Positions 11,901 through 21,701 of a DNA stretch of 64,000 nt are shown one piece after another. The DNA is from Rotaria sordida. Lineage: Eukaryota; Rotifera; Eurotatoria; Philodinida; Philodinidae. The translations under genes were made by a program, and so were the position numbers. Numbering within the stretch: position 1 is the stretch's first letter; each line of letters starts with the position of its first letter. The notes beneath the pieces were generated by a model, which did no database searches, was not told the DNA's origin, and saw only the letters and a program-made list of their open reading frames with translations. The stretch is taken from contig CAJNOL010000194.1 of assembly GCA_905250125.1 (NCBI GenBank), positions 105,596-169,595 on the forward strand. Direction: 5' to 3'.

Positions 11901-14719
11901 GTTCTTGGTGACAGAAGTGTTCTTTATAAATATACAAATCTAAATCTTATTGCTGTTGTCACAGAAGGAATTGATTATCAAAAAGGTATGGATTTAGATT
12001 TAATTTTTTTTTGAAAAAGATGATTAACAAAGAAATCTTTTCTCATATCATTTATTGATTCTAAGCATCTTTTGATAGTTAATAAAAATCTAATCATTGA
12101 CATGATCAGCATACTTGAAGATATTCATCTCTTTTAAATATTGTCATTAAAAAATAGCTGCGAAAATCAGGCGTTATGCACCAGCACCAAGATGAAAAGA
12201 AATTCATAAGAAAATATCTCATACGGGTAGTGTAAAAGACAACTATATGTTTCACGGCGATTTTTGACCTCAGAACAGAAAATATGTAGGTTAGTAGAGC
12301 AAAATTTCGCCCATCTAATAGTCTATATATAGTTAAGTGCTAAGATATCAATAGAGAGCGCTACCTATTGACCATTCAGCGATTCGCAATAGAACTGCAT
12401 AATACATCCCCCATTAGGTAGAGGAAATCTTTATCTACACACTTGTATATATCTTATTCGTAGATCAAAGTCTTATAGTCGTTCTAATGAATTATTTTCC
12501 ATTATCGGACGGACATAGATTCCTGCCCTCACTTAAACTAACGAGGGAATATTTCTAGATGTTTATTCACTTTTAAGACAGGAATTCGTGCATCTTATAG
12601 ACGTGACGTAAGTGAACTATGTCTACCATAAAAAGAGTTCATTCCCATGACTTGCTTCTGAGAAGGTCGAACATTTTCTAGTCAGTTTTAGCTGTAGGAT
12701 CCTACATTCACAGCATGACAATTTTTCTGAATTCCGACCTAAAACTTTGCTCAAACGAAGACGTCAATGAGACTAACTTGTATAAAAAAATTTCAGAAAT
12801 TTCAGATTGAATCTCTTCGAAATATGGAACTTTTGAGATATAAGCTTTTTCTTTCATAGATACTATATACAGCATGTATTTTTTTGAGAGCTTCATATGT
12901 CGGAGAGACTTAGTTCAACAAGTCTTAAATTTTTTATGTAAGCCAGTCTAATTGATGTTTTTATGTTAGCAAAGTTTGAGTTTCAAATTTTGAAAAAAAT
13001 GGTCATGCTGCAAATAATATACCCTACAGGCGAAATTCAATAAAAAGCACTTGACTTCCTCAGAAATACTCTCCATATTTCAAATTACTTTTCGACTGAG
13101 ACGATGTGCATTTTATGAGTATTAGTGAGTAATAGAGAAATCTACAATGGCTTGTTTTTCAGAACTTTCATTCTCGAGATATCGAAATTTTATTAGACTT
13201 TTCAACAAAAAACAGTCATCCTTCTTACGTCACATAGAAAACAGACTTTTGACTTCAAACTTTGCACGAACGAAGTTCTTAATGAGATTAGTTGATTGTA
13301 AAACTCGTATTTCCTTTCAGGAGGTATAACAAAATTTGCTTTTACTCATAAGAGAATTTTGAATATTGAATAACTCGAGATAGGAGATACCAGAAAAATT
13401 ACAGCTTACCCAATGAACTAATCTCATTGATACATTTGTTCATGCAAAGTTTAAAGTTGTGACCTGAGGAGTACCACAGCTTTTTTTTGAAAAATCCAGT
13501 AAAATTTCGAGAATGGAGGCTCGGAAAAGCAACTCACTCTAGACTTTTCTATTGCTATCTAGCATTCATCAAGTAAACATGATCTCGGTCGAAAGGCGAT
13601 TTGACAGAGCTAGAGAAGTTTTCGTATTAGCTGAATGCTTTTCAATATATGACTAGATCATTACAGTCTATTAATTTTCAGAAGATCAATAAAAATCATA
13701 AAAGAAAAAACTTCAAAAAAAGATCTTTTATTAAATAAAAAAAAATAAAATTTATTATTATTTATCTAGTTCCATTCATAAATATTTATCTATTGGATAC
13801 TGTTACTGGTTCATTAAAACTTTCTCATACACATAAACGTGTCAAATCACCAGTACATGTTATTCTTGCTGAAAATTGGATAATCGTAAGTTTAAAAGTA
13901 AAATTATGATAACAAAAAAAAAAGAAAAGAGTTTTTTTTTCTTAGTATACGTATTATAATCAACGTTATCGTCGATATGAAGCCGTCAGTTCATCATTAT
14001 TTGAAGGGCCAGCACAGTATAATTATTCAACATTTTCATCATTTGATCCCATTGAACCAGTTGTACAATCAAAAGCATATATATTACCATATGGTGTCAA
14101 TGCTATTCAAGTAACAACAACTGAAAAAGGCATAACATCAAGAGATATAATTAGTAAGTCAAGATAGTAAATGTAAACAAAACCAATGAATAATATCAAA
14201 TTCTAGTGGCAGCACCTAATGGAATGCTTATTGAAATACCTTGGATATTGTTTGATCCTCGACGACCACTTGATTTAACACCAATGGACAGGTAAAGAAC
14301 AAAAAAAAAATTTTGTAATAACAAATAAAACTTAATTATAGAGAAGAAGGTTTGATAATGTATACGCCAGAGATAATGGTTAATTTTGAAAGCGTCATTA
14401 ATTATTATAAGTATGTTTATAATATTCGTGGTATTCATACAGTTGCTACTGGTCTTGAATCAACATCTATCGTATTTGCGTATGGTCTTGGTATGTCATA
14501 ATAATAAACAAGATTTTGTTTATAAAATAATAAATCTTATTTTGTTTTTTAAATTTAGATCTTTTTTTTACTCGTGTTTTTCCATCACGTGTATTTGATC
14601 AATTAAAAGATGATTTTGATTTTATGTTTATTGGTTGGTCAACAGTTGCATTTGTTGTTGGTTCATTTATAGCAAAACGTTTTGCTGCTATTCACCAAAC
14701 AAAAAAAGCTTGGAAATAA
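5914..14719 (+). CDS. EMC1: ER membrane protein complex subunit 1 (EMC1)
   Basis: Largest EMC subunit; the complex inserts transmembrane segments of ER membrane proteins. Eighteen exons: 5914-6017, 6579-6700, 8132-8353, 8828-8912, 8977-9144, 9226-9764, 10486-10652, 10709-10843, 10913-11077, 11142-11337, 11396-11511, 11716-11794, 11878-11985, 13770-13885, 13946-14153, 14207-14291, 14342-14490, 14559-14719; 2925 nt, 974 aa (family about 990). Residues 1-24 form a signal peptide, followed by EDQVGKFDW, the family hallmark. The middle is a PQQ-like beta-propeller lumenal region ([28 protein letters not shown]). The C-terminal EMC1 domain carries [35 protein letters not shown] and [16 protein letters not shown]. 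One membrane helix near the end ([19 protein letters not shown]) is followed by basic residues. Introns after exons 2, 6 and 13 are unusually long and hold a nested gene and palindromic repeats. Confidence 0.96.
6797..7909 (-). CDS. Val-Pro-repeat protein nested in an EMC1 intron
   Basis: Intact 370-codon intronless frame, antisense inside EMC1 intron 2 (6701-8131). I do not recognise an orthologue. Residues 1-25 ([20 protein letters not shown]) look amphipathic; residues about 30-160 are rich in Gly, Tyr, Ser and Pro. Residues about 165-285 are a dense VPVPVP array in units such as [12 protein letters not shown] and [12 protein letters not shown]. The C terminus has tandem 13-residue units ([13 protein letters not shown], 39 bp each): three clear copies plus diverged flanking ones. 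VPV arrays resemble those of articulins/alveolins and of some structural cuticle proteins, suggesting a structural or cortical role; this is compositional similarity only. Its G+C is well above the surrounding intron, which supports coding. A TATATA-containing stretch at about 7979-7986 lies 70 bp upstream of the start. Confidence 0.75.
   Translation of the reverse strand: MDRVVTKTVDALNRFGERLERRFSTGDDDDCGLERSGSGHMHLNSGSAFHRPMNSKYNSGFYHSSQHGLAYGGVGNYASDNLAGSPGGHSSFLNYRQGPMGYPHADGMARPPYGTGIGGPMDCDYGGAYPGPSPAVPYGGARGSIGYAPDYYIAERRQVDLVPAPPPRYIREPVPVPFPVDRPVPQPYPVEVPRPVPVDRPVPVPVPSPVYVDRPVPVPVRVPVPSPPIRVPVPVPVPSPPIQVRVPVPVPSPPVQVPVPVPSPVPCYIPVGVPVPSPPPSPTMVENSVTHSQRWTTSSPAMMHQRCHLTGSPVMMNQQRHMAGSPVMMNQQRYMAGSPVMMNQQRYMAGPPVMCMNPCVTPYGNGSFFR
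10025..10290. repeat. Imperfect palindrome in EMC1 intron 6
   Basis: Arm 1 (about 10033-10140) contains ACCCAAAATTTCGTCCATAG and arm 2 (about 10172-10285) the reverse of TTTCGCCCATAGATGGGT; matches continue inward through CTGAAA(G/A)TTTCA. Arms are roughly 100 bp and diverged. The motif AAAATTTCGCCCATC recurs at about 12300, inside intron 13. No coding content. Confidence 0.6.
12700..13520. repeat. Palindromic repeat cluster in EMC1 intron 13
   Basis: Arms at about 13165-13300 and 13405-13520 are inverted: CTTCAAACTTTGCACGAACG..AATGAGATTAGTTGATTG on one side pairs with the reverse of CAATGAACTAATCTCATTG..TTCATGCAAAGTTTAAAG on the other, extending out through CATTCTCGA..GAAATTTTA. A third, direct partial copy (ACTTTGCTCAAACGAAG..AATGAGACTAACTTG) lies at about 12730-12785. 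The intron (11986-13769, 1784 bp) is about 20-30 times the usual intron size here because of this material. Confidence 0.65.
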
Positions 14720-16783
14720 ATTCTTACAATCATTCCAAATCGACTTTTAAAAACAAACAAACCATAAGAAAAGTATTTGTTCTTGCTATGTTTTTTGTTT
14801 TCTTTTTTGTGTTAATGTACAGCGACAGATTTTCACTGGTAGTTTAAGATTTTACAAAAAAAAAAGAATTCTACTACTAACCAATTTCTGTTTCTGGATC
14901 TATTTCGTTTTTTCTTTGTAATGTGTGTTCGTTGATGAATCTCGATAGACAGAACATGACCGTATTGATAAACATCGTTTGATTAATAAGATAACAATTA
15001 AATACGAAGAGAGATGAGATGATCTGTTTAATTGAAATTTGTTATTTGAATTTTACATTTTTATAGTTTCAAATAAAATCTATTTGATTTGATATCGATA
15101 TTAAATTTAGATTTTTTTTTGTTTTTATTTTAGATATATTGATAAGAATTATTGTTTCTGTTAAGGAAACGAATAGATTATCTTTTCTATGCGAATGTCA
15201 ATTTACATCCGGTGTCGATTCGTTATCTTCTTCTTTTTATTTAGCTTTTCTATATGCCAAGAAAATTATTGTTGACATGTCTCCAGGACTTGAATCATGA
15301 GTTTCTTCAAGGATCTTCATTAGGAAAAAAAGATCAATGATCACCAACTTGTCAGTTTGAGATAACAATGAAATTATTTTTCTTTCATCAAGAGTAAGAA
15401 AGTCTTTTATTCCTTTATTGTGATTGGTAATATTTCTGAGAATAAGTTTCTAATTAAAAACACGAGAAGTGTAAGACGTTTTGATGTATGTATGAAAAGG
15501 AAATTTGAGTCAAGTCTATTAAGATAAGTTTTCAAATTGAGTTTCCATTTTCTATCTATTACTTGTTCTGTTATCGATGTTAACAGAAGATTTCATCGAG
15601 AATTATTTTTCTAGGTATAAATATTTGCTATTATTTACATTTTAGTATCTCTCATAGTAGAAGGCCATCATTTTTATTTATTGAAAATAGTCATAATATT
15701 TTAAAAAAATCAAGGCAAACGTAGGTTTCTGTTGTTCTACTCATTATATTACATTTATTTTTATTCTCGCTCTGCTTATTCTGTAGAATGTCAATATTAA
15801 GTTTGGTTTTGCTTTCTTTTTTTTCTTTCGCTCGTTTTCTTCATTTGCTTGTTATGTTTGATGACAAACTAATATTGATATCGATTATATACGATTCGAT
15901 TATATCAAATGAATGAATAAACGGAACGTGAATGACAAGTGAAAGAGAGAGAGAGAGAGAGGGACATCTCAACAAGTATTATCATCGTAAAAGATCGTTA
16001 TTTCTATAGTTAGTATTATTATCATCATCATCCTCGTCGCTGCTGTTGTTGTTGTTGTTCTGTTGAAGCATACAAAAAGAGTATTATACTCTGTTGCAGT
16101 CTATCATCAAAACTCGACGCCCACACATATTACTGAAACCGATTTTCTTCTTTCTTTCGTCCTTCCTACAATAGTCTTCTTTCTCCGATCGATCGAATCA
16201 ACGAAGTGTCTGACTGGTTGACTCACCGACGACTACGTACAAAGGTCGTCATTCTCTTTTCCTGCTTCTACTACCATCGGCGATGGTAGCAACTATTATT
16301 ATTTTTTTCTCTTCTACCGCAGATGGCTAGAGTATATATTTGATTTATGTCGTATGTGATGGTGCGAATATGCCTTCTGTGCACATTACTACCTTGAATC
16401 TTCTGATGGGATTGATATAAATACAGAATAAAAACGAAAAAGTGAAGGTTTGATGATTACTTTTTTGAAATTCTTATCGAGAAGAAGACGAAAAAGTTTT
16501 GATGTATATACTCGGTTTTTTTCTTCTCTTTCTGATTTAAATTGGCCATATTAATTTAACGATTCTTTTGCTACATATTATTATATTCAACGTAAGTATA
16601 AGTGATGACAATATATCCTCAAGCGTTTCCTATTCATAGTGACGAGGTTATTTTTACTTTTATCTCTTCCGTATTTAAACAAATGTTGGTGAAAAAAAAA
16701 AAAAAAAGAAAAGAAATAGTTCCGGATTTTTTCTTCCTCGATCCAAGGAAATATCGACCAAATGTGCAATGATCGATTTGATT

Positions 16784-16814
<31 letters not shown>

Positions 16815-17357
16815 AAGAAAAACAAAAAGAGAAGAAAAATTGTTTCGAAGACACACCTTATGAAAAGTCACCATGTAATACTAAATAAAAAAGAAAGAAA
16901 AAACCTAAGCGTATTCCCTAGGCGATCATATATCTCTTATTCTCATTTTTTTCCTTTCGTGTTTCTTTTTGCCTCTTGATTGAGCAAGGACACAAGGTAA
17001 TATTTATGATCATATAACGTTTTCTATTCGTCTTTGTTTGTAGATAACAAAACTTCCATTATATTTGATGATGATGACGTTCATCAAGTATCTTACTCTT
17101 TTTCCTACTAACAATATCCAACGTCAACGGTATTGAACAACAACATCCTCGTCATCATCATCATCACCATCCTAGATCGAGAAAGCAAATATAAACTCTT
17201 AAGTTATCTCTCTTTCGGTCGCTCTTTTCTTGTCTAATTACGTAAGTGATTCTTCTTCTTCTTCGTCTTGTTCTATCACTAGAAGAATAATGATGTTTCT
17301 CTCATTCATACATATACATCTATATATATATATATATAAATGTTTATATAGAGCACA
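14720..17357. other. Intergenic region EMC1 to ankyrin gene
   Basis: No gene recognised. Simple repeats dominate: a GA tract at about 15944-15961, ATC/GTT triplet runs at about 16019-16057, a second GA tract at about 16786-16812 and a TA tract at about 17322-17338. The latter part (after about 15900) is probably promoter and 5' UTR of the ankyrin gene. An acceptor-like TATATAG ends at 17351, six bases before that start codon. Confidence 0.55.
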
Positions 17358-18685
17358 ATGGGTAATATTGATAGTCGAAATGAACGATTTTACAATCTTT
17401 GTGGTTTGGGCAAAGCACATTTAATTGAAAAAATGTTAGAAAGTGATCGAACACTAAATACAATCAATGTTAATTGGGTTGCATTTGAAACACAATCAAC
17501 ACCCTTACTTATTGTAATCAATATATATTTATATATATTTTTCATTATTTTTTTCGTTATTTTTATTCTAGGCTTCAGCGAATGGACATGATCTTGTTGT
17601 TGATGTTTTACTACGAAATAATGCAAAAATAGCTATAAAAGATGCTCGACAAGCGACAGCACTTCATCATGCTGCTCAACGTGGCTATACTGAAATAGCT
17701 AAAAAGCTTCTACATGCTGGAAGTGATGTTAATGCTCGAGGTTGGTGCATTGGATATTTAGTTCTTTTATTTCTTCTTCTTACTTTTTTTTAATAATTAA
17801 TTAACATATCTTAGATAAACTCGGTTGGACACCATTAATGAAAGCATGTTATTTTTGCAATCCGGATATTATTTTAACATTATTAGAAGCCGGTGCCGAT
17901 ATTGATGCTGAAACTGAACAAGGTCGTACAGCACTTCACGAATTATGGTATATTAAAAATAAAAAATTATTTTTATTTAAAATATACAACAAAAAATATG
18001 ATTTTATTTTAGTCGATCACCACCACGATCGAATTCATCATCATCATTATCGTTAGTAAATAATGGTGGAGCAGATAATGAAGCAACCTTAGCTGAAATA
18101 GCTTGTATGTTAATTGAAGCTGGAGCTGATGTTAATAAAACTGACCATGATCATTTTACACCATTAATGTATGGTATGTTAAATTTTAAAACAAATATTT
18201 TTATTAAAAAAAAGCAAAAAAAAACATTTTTTTTGTTTTTTTTAGCTGCTTTTCATAATCATCCAAGTGTTGCTCTTGTTTTACTTGAATCAAATTGTGC
18301 AGTTAATAAAACTGATAAGCAAGGTTGGACTGCACTTCATTGGGGTATTGATCGTGATCATCCGGAAATAGTTCAATTATTAATTGATAAAGGCGCTCGT
18401 ACAGATATTCTTAGTCATCGTGGTGAACCAGCTGCATCAAGAGTAAAATCTATTCGTGTTAAAGATATTGTTAAACATATTAAACGTTATTCAACGTTAT
18501 CATTATCTTTAACTGATATGAACAATATTCTTCATCATGGGCATTCACCATTAAGTTTATCACCAACAGAGATTGAAAAATTAAAAAAATTTACTTCTAG
18601 TATGTCGATGACAAATGTCGAAAATACTAAACCATTAATCTCATCAACATCAGCTACACGAGTCTTAAGTTCAACAGACGTTTAA
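17358..18685 (+). CDS. Ankyrin-repeat protein with N-terminal MGN
   Basis: Scaffold-type protein of unknown partner. Exons 17358-17513, 17572-17740, 17815-17947, 18013-18173, 18246-18685; 1059 nt, 352 aa. MGN at the start fits N-myristoylation (Gly-2), which would place it at a membrane. Ankyrin repeats run from about residue 45 to 270: ATALHHAAQRGYTEIAKKLL, LGWTPLMKACYF, GRTALHEL, HFTPLMYAAFHNHPSVALVL and GWTALHWGIDRDHPEIVQLL, each followed by AGxDVN-type turns. A Ser-rich insert (SPPRSNSSSSLSL) separates repeats in the fourth exon. The tail (about 290-352) is Ser/Thr-rich without a domain I recognise; there is no evident SOCS box or death domain. The exon 2 donor (GTTGGT) is weak but the reading frame across it is clean. 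Orthology not assigned. Confidence 0.88.
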
Positions 18686-20837
18686 TAATTATGTTTTATG
18701 TGTTTTGCTATTGATTTATTATTTTATTTTCTCTGTATCTTTTGCTTGTTTCTTCGGTTTTGTGTGTGTGTGTGTGTGTGCGTGCGTGCGTGAACTTGTA
18801 TGCATCGTTCAGTAGAATAGAAAAAAAAGAAACAAAGAAATTAACTTTAAAAAAAATTATGACAAGAATATTCAGTATTTAGGTGAAATTAGAAATATTT
18901 AGGATGAAAATTTTTTTTTCATTTTCGGTTAATTTTAAAAGAATGTCATCATTATATATGCTGCGTTTTTTTTCTATTAAAATTCAAATTCTATTAAAAT
19001 AAATGATAAGACTTAAAAAAACTCTTTGATAATTTTATCTGTAGACATTTAGATTGTGGACTATGATATTTATTTATAACCATACTTTTGTCTTTTCTTA
19101 TTGGTATTTTATATATCGTCTAGATATTTGTTATTTATTTCTATGAAAGAAAAAAGAATAAATGTGTACGTATGTATATTTACCAAATTTATTGATAAAC
19201 CTTGTTGAAAGGATTGCATTAATAGTGTTTATTCACTGTCTTGTATTTTATTCAATATCATGATTATCTTATAGAAGATATTTTTGCCCTTCTCTTTTGT
19301 TTAGTCAGGCATCTTGTATCTATTTATCAGTTATGTTTTGCCTTGAGCAATAGTCAGATGGAAATATTTAATTAATATTCAAGGACAATAGATTTTATCA
19401 AATTGAGATATCACGAAATGTATCGAAGTTTTTTTTTAATTAGATTTGTATTGGTAGTATGCTACCAAAAAAGAAACCAATAATGTAAAATAAAATTCAT
19501 GAAACCTATTCGAACATAATAGATTATTCGTAATTGAAAATTTTCTTCTACAACTTGAAATGTTTGGTTTTTTTCTAATCTAGGTCATCATACGATCATT
19601 GTATGAAAGTCAATATTTAAATGACATATCCTTCGAGAATGTAATGCCCTTCTTTTTTCTCTGATTAAAGTAATCATAATAGGATTTTTGTTTTACAACT
19701 TTCGGAAGCGTTATGTCAGAAACTTAACTTTTCGTAACTATAGATACCTGTTGCTTCATCTGACCTTTATGACAAATTCTAAAATTAATTCACAAAATTA
19801 TGCATTAGTGAAGTTTCTACATTTACGATTTGATAATGTCGAAGAAGATAAACAGCAATTTCTAAATAGGGATGCACCAATTCCTGATTTTTTTTATGGT
19901 AAAGATCATGTATATGTGATACTTACAACAGTCAAAATGAGCCAATGTTGATTGTTGTATGTGATGCATATTGTCGTATTTAACTAAATAAGTAACATAA
20001 ATCTACGATCTTTGATGTAAAAAGAAACGAAAATTGGTGTATCCCTGCTACTTAAGTTGTTCACTACGGAAAATAATTCGTTTTCAAGACTTTTCAGCAA
20101 TAACTGAAACGTAGGATATATTCTCAAGATCATGCCAACCATTAATTATAGATCTTCAATAAAGAATTATTGTCAAAAGATGTTGTACATTTATTTAGAT
20201 ATATACAATACTTTCTACCACCGATGTAAATGACTTTATTAATAGTTACACATATAAGATTTATTGGTTATTTACAGCATAATATTTGTATAATAAATTA
20301 CTTTTGATTTCTTCTCAACATTAAAATTTTAAAAAATTAATATTTATTTATACTCTTCATTTAAAAGTAAAGTTTCTATTGTAAAAAAATTACCTGATCA
20401 ATTGAACTAATCGCATGACCATAAGAAATCTATCTTTATAATTTGAATCTTTCGTCGCTGTCTACTAATATGTTGACACGCATTTTTACAAACAAATTTT
20501 TCCTATCGTGTTGATAGATATGACATGACAACATATTTCTGTTTCACTATCACATTATTCAATTATTTCTTCAATTTGTCTCATTAGGCATCAACGACAA
20601 AGAAAAATGATTATTATCATGTGAACAAAAAACAAATTGTTCATCATGATTTTTCTGACATTTTGTTTAATGATCTTTCACTTGTTATATCATCATTGTT
20701 TTATTATGATATAGCTTGTTTGAATAAGATGATAGTTACGGTTTATTTAAGAGATGATTGAAAATTTTCTGGATCACTAAACAGAATCAAAACATAAACA
20801 GTATAATAGATATTTGTTATGTCTTTTATAGATTTGT
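18686..20837. other. Intergenic region ankyrin gene to OXNAD1
   Basis: Contains the ankyrin 3' UTR, with a TG tract at about 18761-18780 and AATAAA-type hexamers near 19001 and 19157, then AT-rich sequence and the OXNAD1 promoter. A small open frame at 19688-19951 (87 codons) shows no family signature and is not annotated. Otherwise nothing recognisable. Confidence 0.5.
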
Positions 20838-21701
20838 ATGATTCGTTTATTTTCTCAAACAACAAAAACATTAATCATTAAATTAACATTACGTATGTCT
20901 TCTACTGATCAATCAAATCGACTTCATTCATTCGGTACTAATGAAGAAGATCCAATCTATGAAGCAACTGTTCATTCGATTAAAAGTCTTTCTCCATCGA
21001 TCAAACAATTTTATCTTTCAATTAATGATCCATTGAAAACATTTCATTTTCAATCTGGTATGTTTCTTGATTTTTATCTTTCACCAACAATAACATCGAT
21101 TATAACTGGATATTCAATTTGTAATTCGCCATTAAATTATACTAAAACAAATCTTATTGAATTAGCAATTAGAAAAACTGATTATCCACCAACAAATTAT
21201 ATGTTTAATAATTGTCAAATTAATGATAAAATTAACATTAAACCTGGTGGAGATTTTTTTTATCAATCATCAACAACAAATAATGATTCAATTCTTCTTA
21301 TTTGTGCTGGTATTGGAGCTAATCCAATTGTATCTATTCTTCGACACATTTTCGATTTATATTCTTCGAATAATTCACAAATAATTCCACATCGTGTAGA
21401 ATTTTTTTATACAGCAGCTACAAAACAAGATCTTGTATTTCGTGATAGTATCAATTTATCATGTGAACAAATGATAAAAGATAACATGCTGAAAACGAAT
21501 TATTTCGTTACAAAGGAAATTAATGATGACAGCAAAATAAACAATCGACGTATAAATACAATGGATTTAAAACAAGCTATTCAATGGCTTGAAAAACCTG
21601 TTACCGCTTATATATGTGGTCCATCGCCATTTATTGATTGGACAGAAAATGTTTTAAAAGAACTGCATGTAAAAAAAATTCTATACGAAAAATGGTGGTA
21701 A
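20838..21701 (+). CDS. OXNAD1: OXNAD1-like NAD-binding oxidoreductase
   Basis: Ferredoxin-reductase-fold protein, probably mitochondrial, with an unknown physiological substrate. Single exon, 287 aa. Residues 1-20 (MIRLFSQTTKTLIIKLTLRM) are basic and hydroxylated without acids, fitting a mitochondrial presequence. The flavin-binding half has FQSGMFLDFYL and TGYSICNSP (the RxYS motif position, with Gly for Arg). The NAD-binding half has LLICAGIGANPIVSILRHI, a glycine-rich dinucleotide motif, and AYICGPSPFIDW. The YEKWW terminus matches the end of animal OXNAD1. There is no intron, unlike all other conserved genes here. An acceptor-like TTTTATAG ends six bases before the ATG. AATAAA follows the stop at 21718-21723, so the 3' UTR is very short. 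Confidence 0.88.
   Translation: MIRLFSQTTKTLIIKLTLRMSSTDQSNRLHSFGTNEEDPIYEATVHSIKSLSPSIKQFYLSINDPLKTFHFQSGMFLDFYLSPTITSIITGYSICNSPLNYTKTNLIELAIRKTDYPPTNYMFNNCQINDKINIKPGGDFFYQSSTTNNDSILLICAGIGANPIVSILRHIFDLYSSNNSQIIPHRVEFFYTAATKQDLVFRDSINLSCEQMIKDNMLKTNYFVTKEINDDSKINNRRINTMDLKQAIQWLEKPVTAYICGPSPFIDWTENVLKELHVKKILYEKWW

Noticed and set aside
19688-19951. 87-codon open frame between ankyrin gene and OXNAD1
   Set aside because: No recognisable motif and no evidence of splicing partners; composition resembles the surrounding non-coding DNA.
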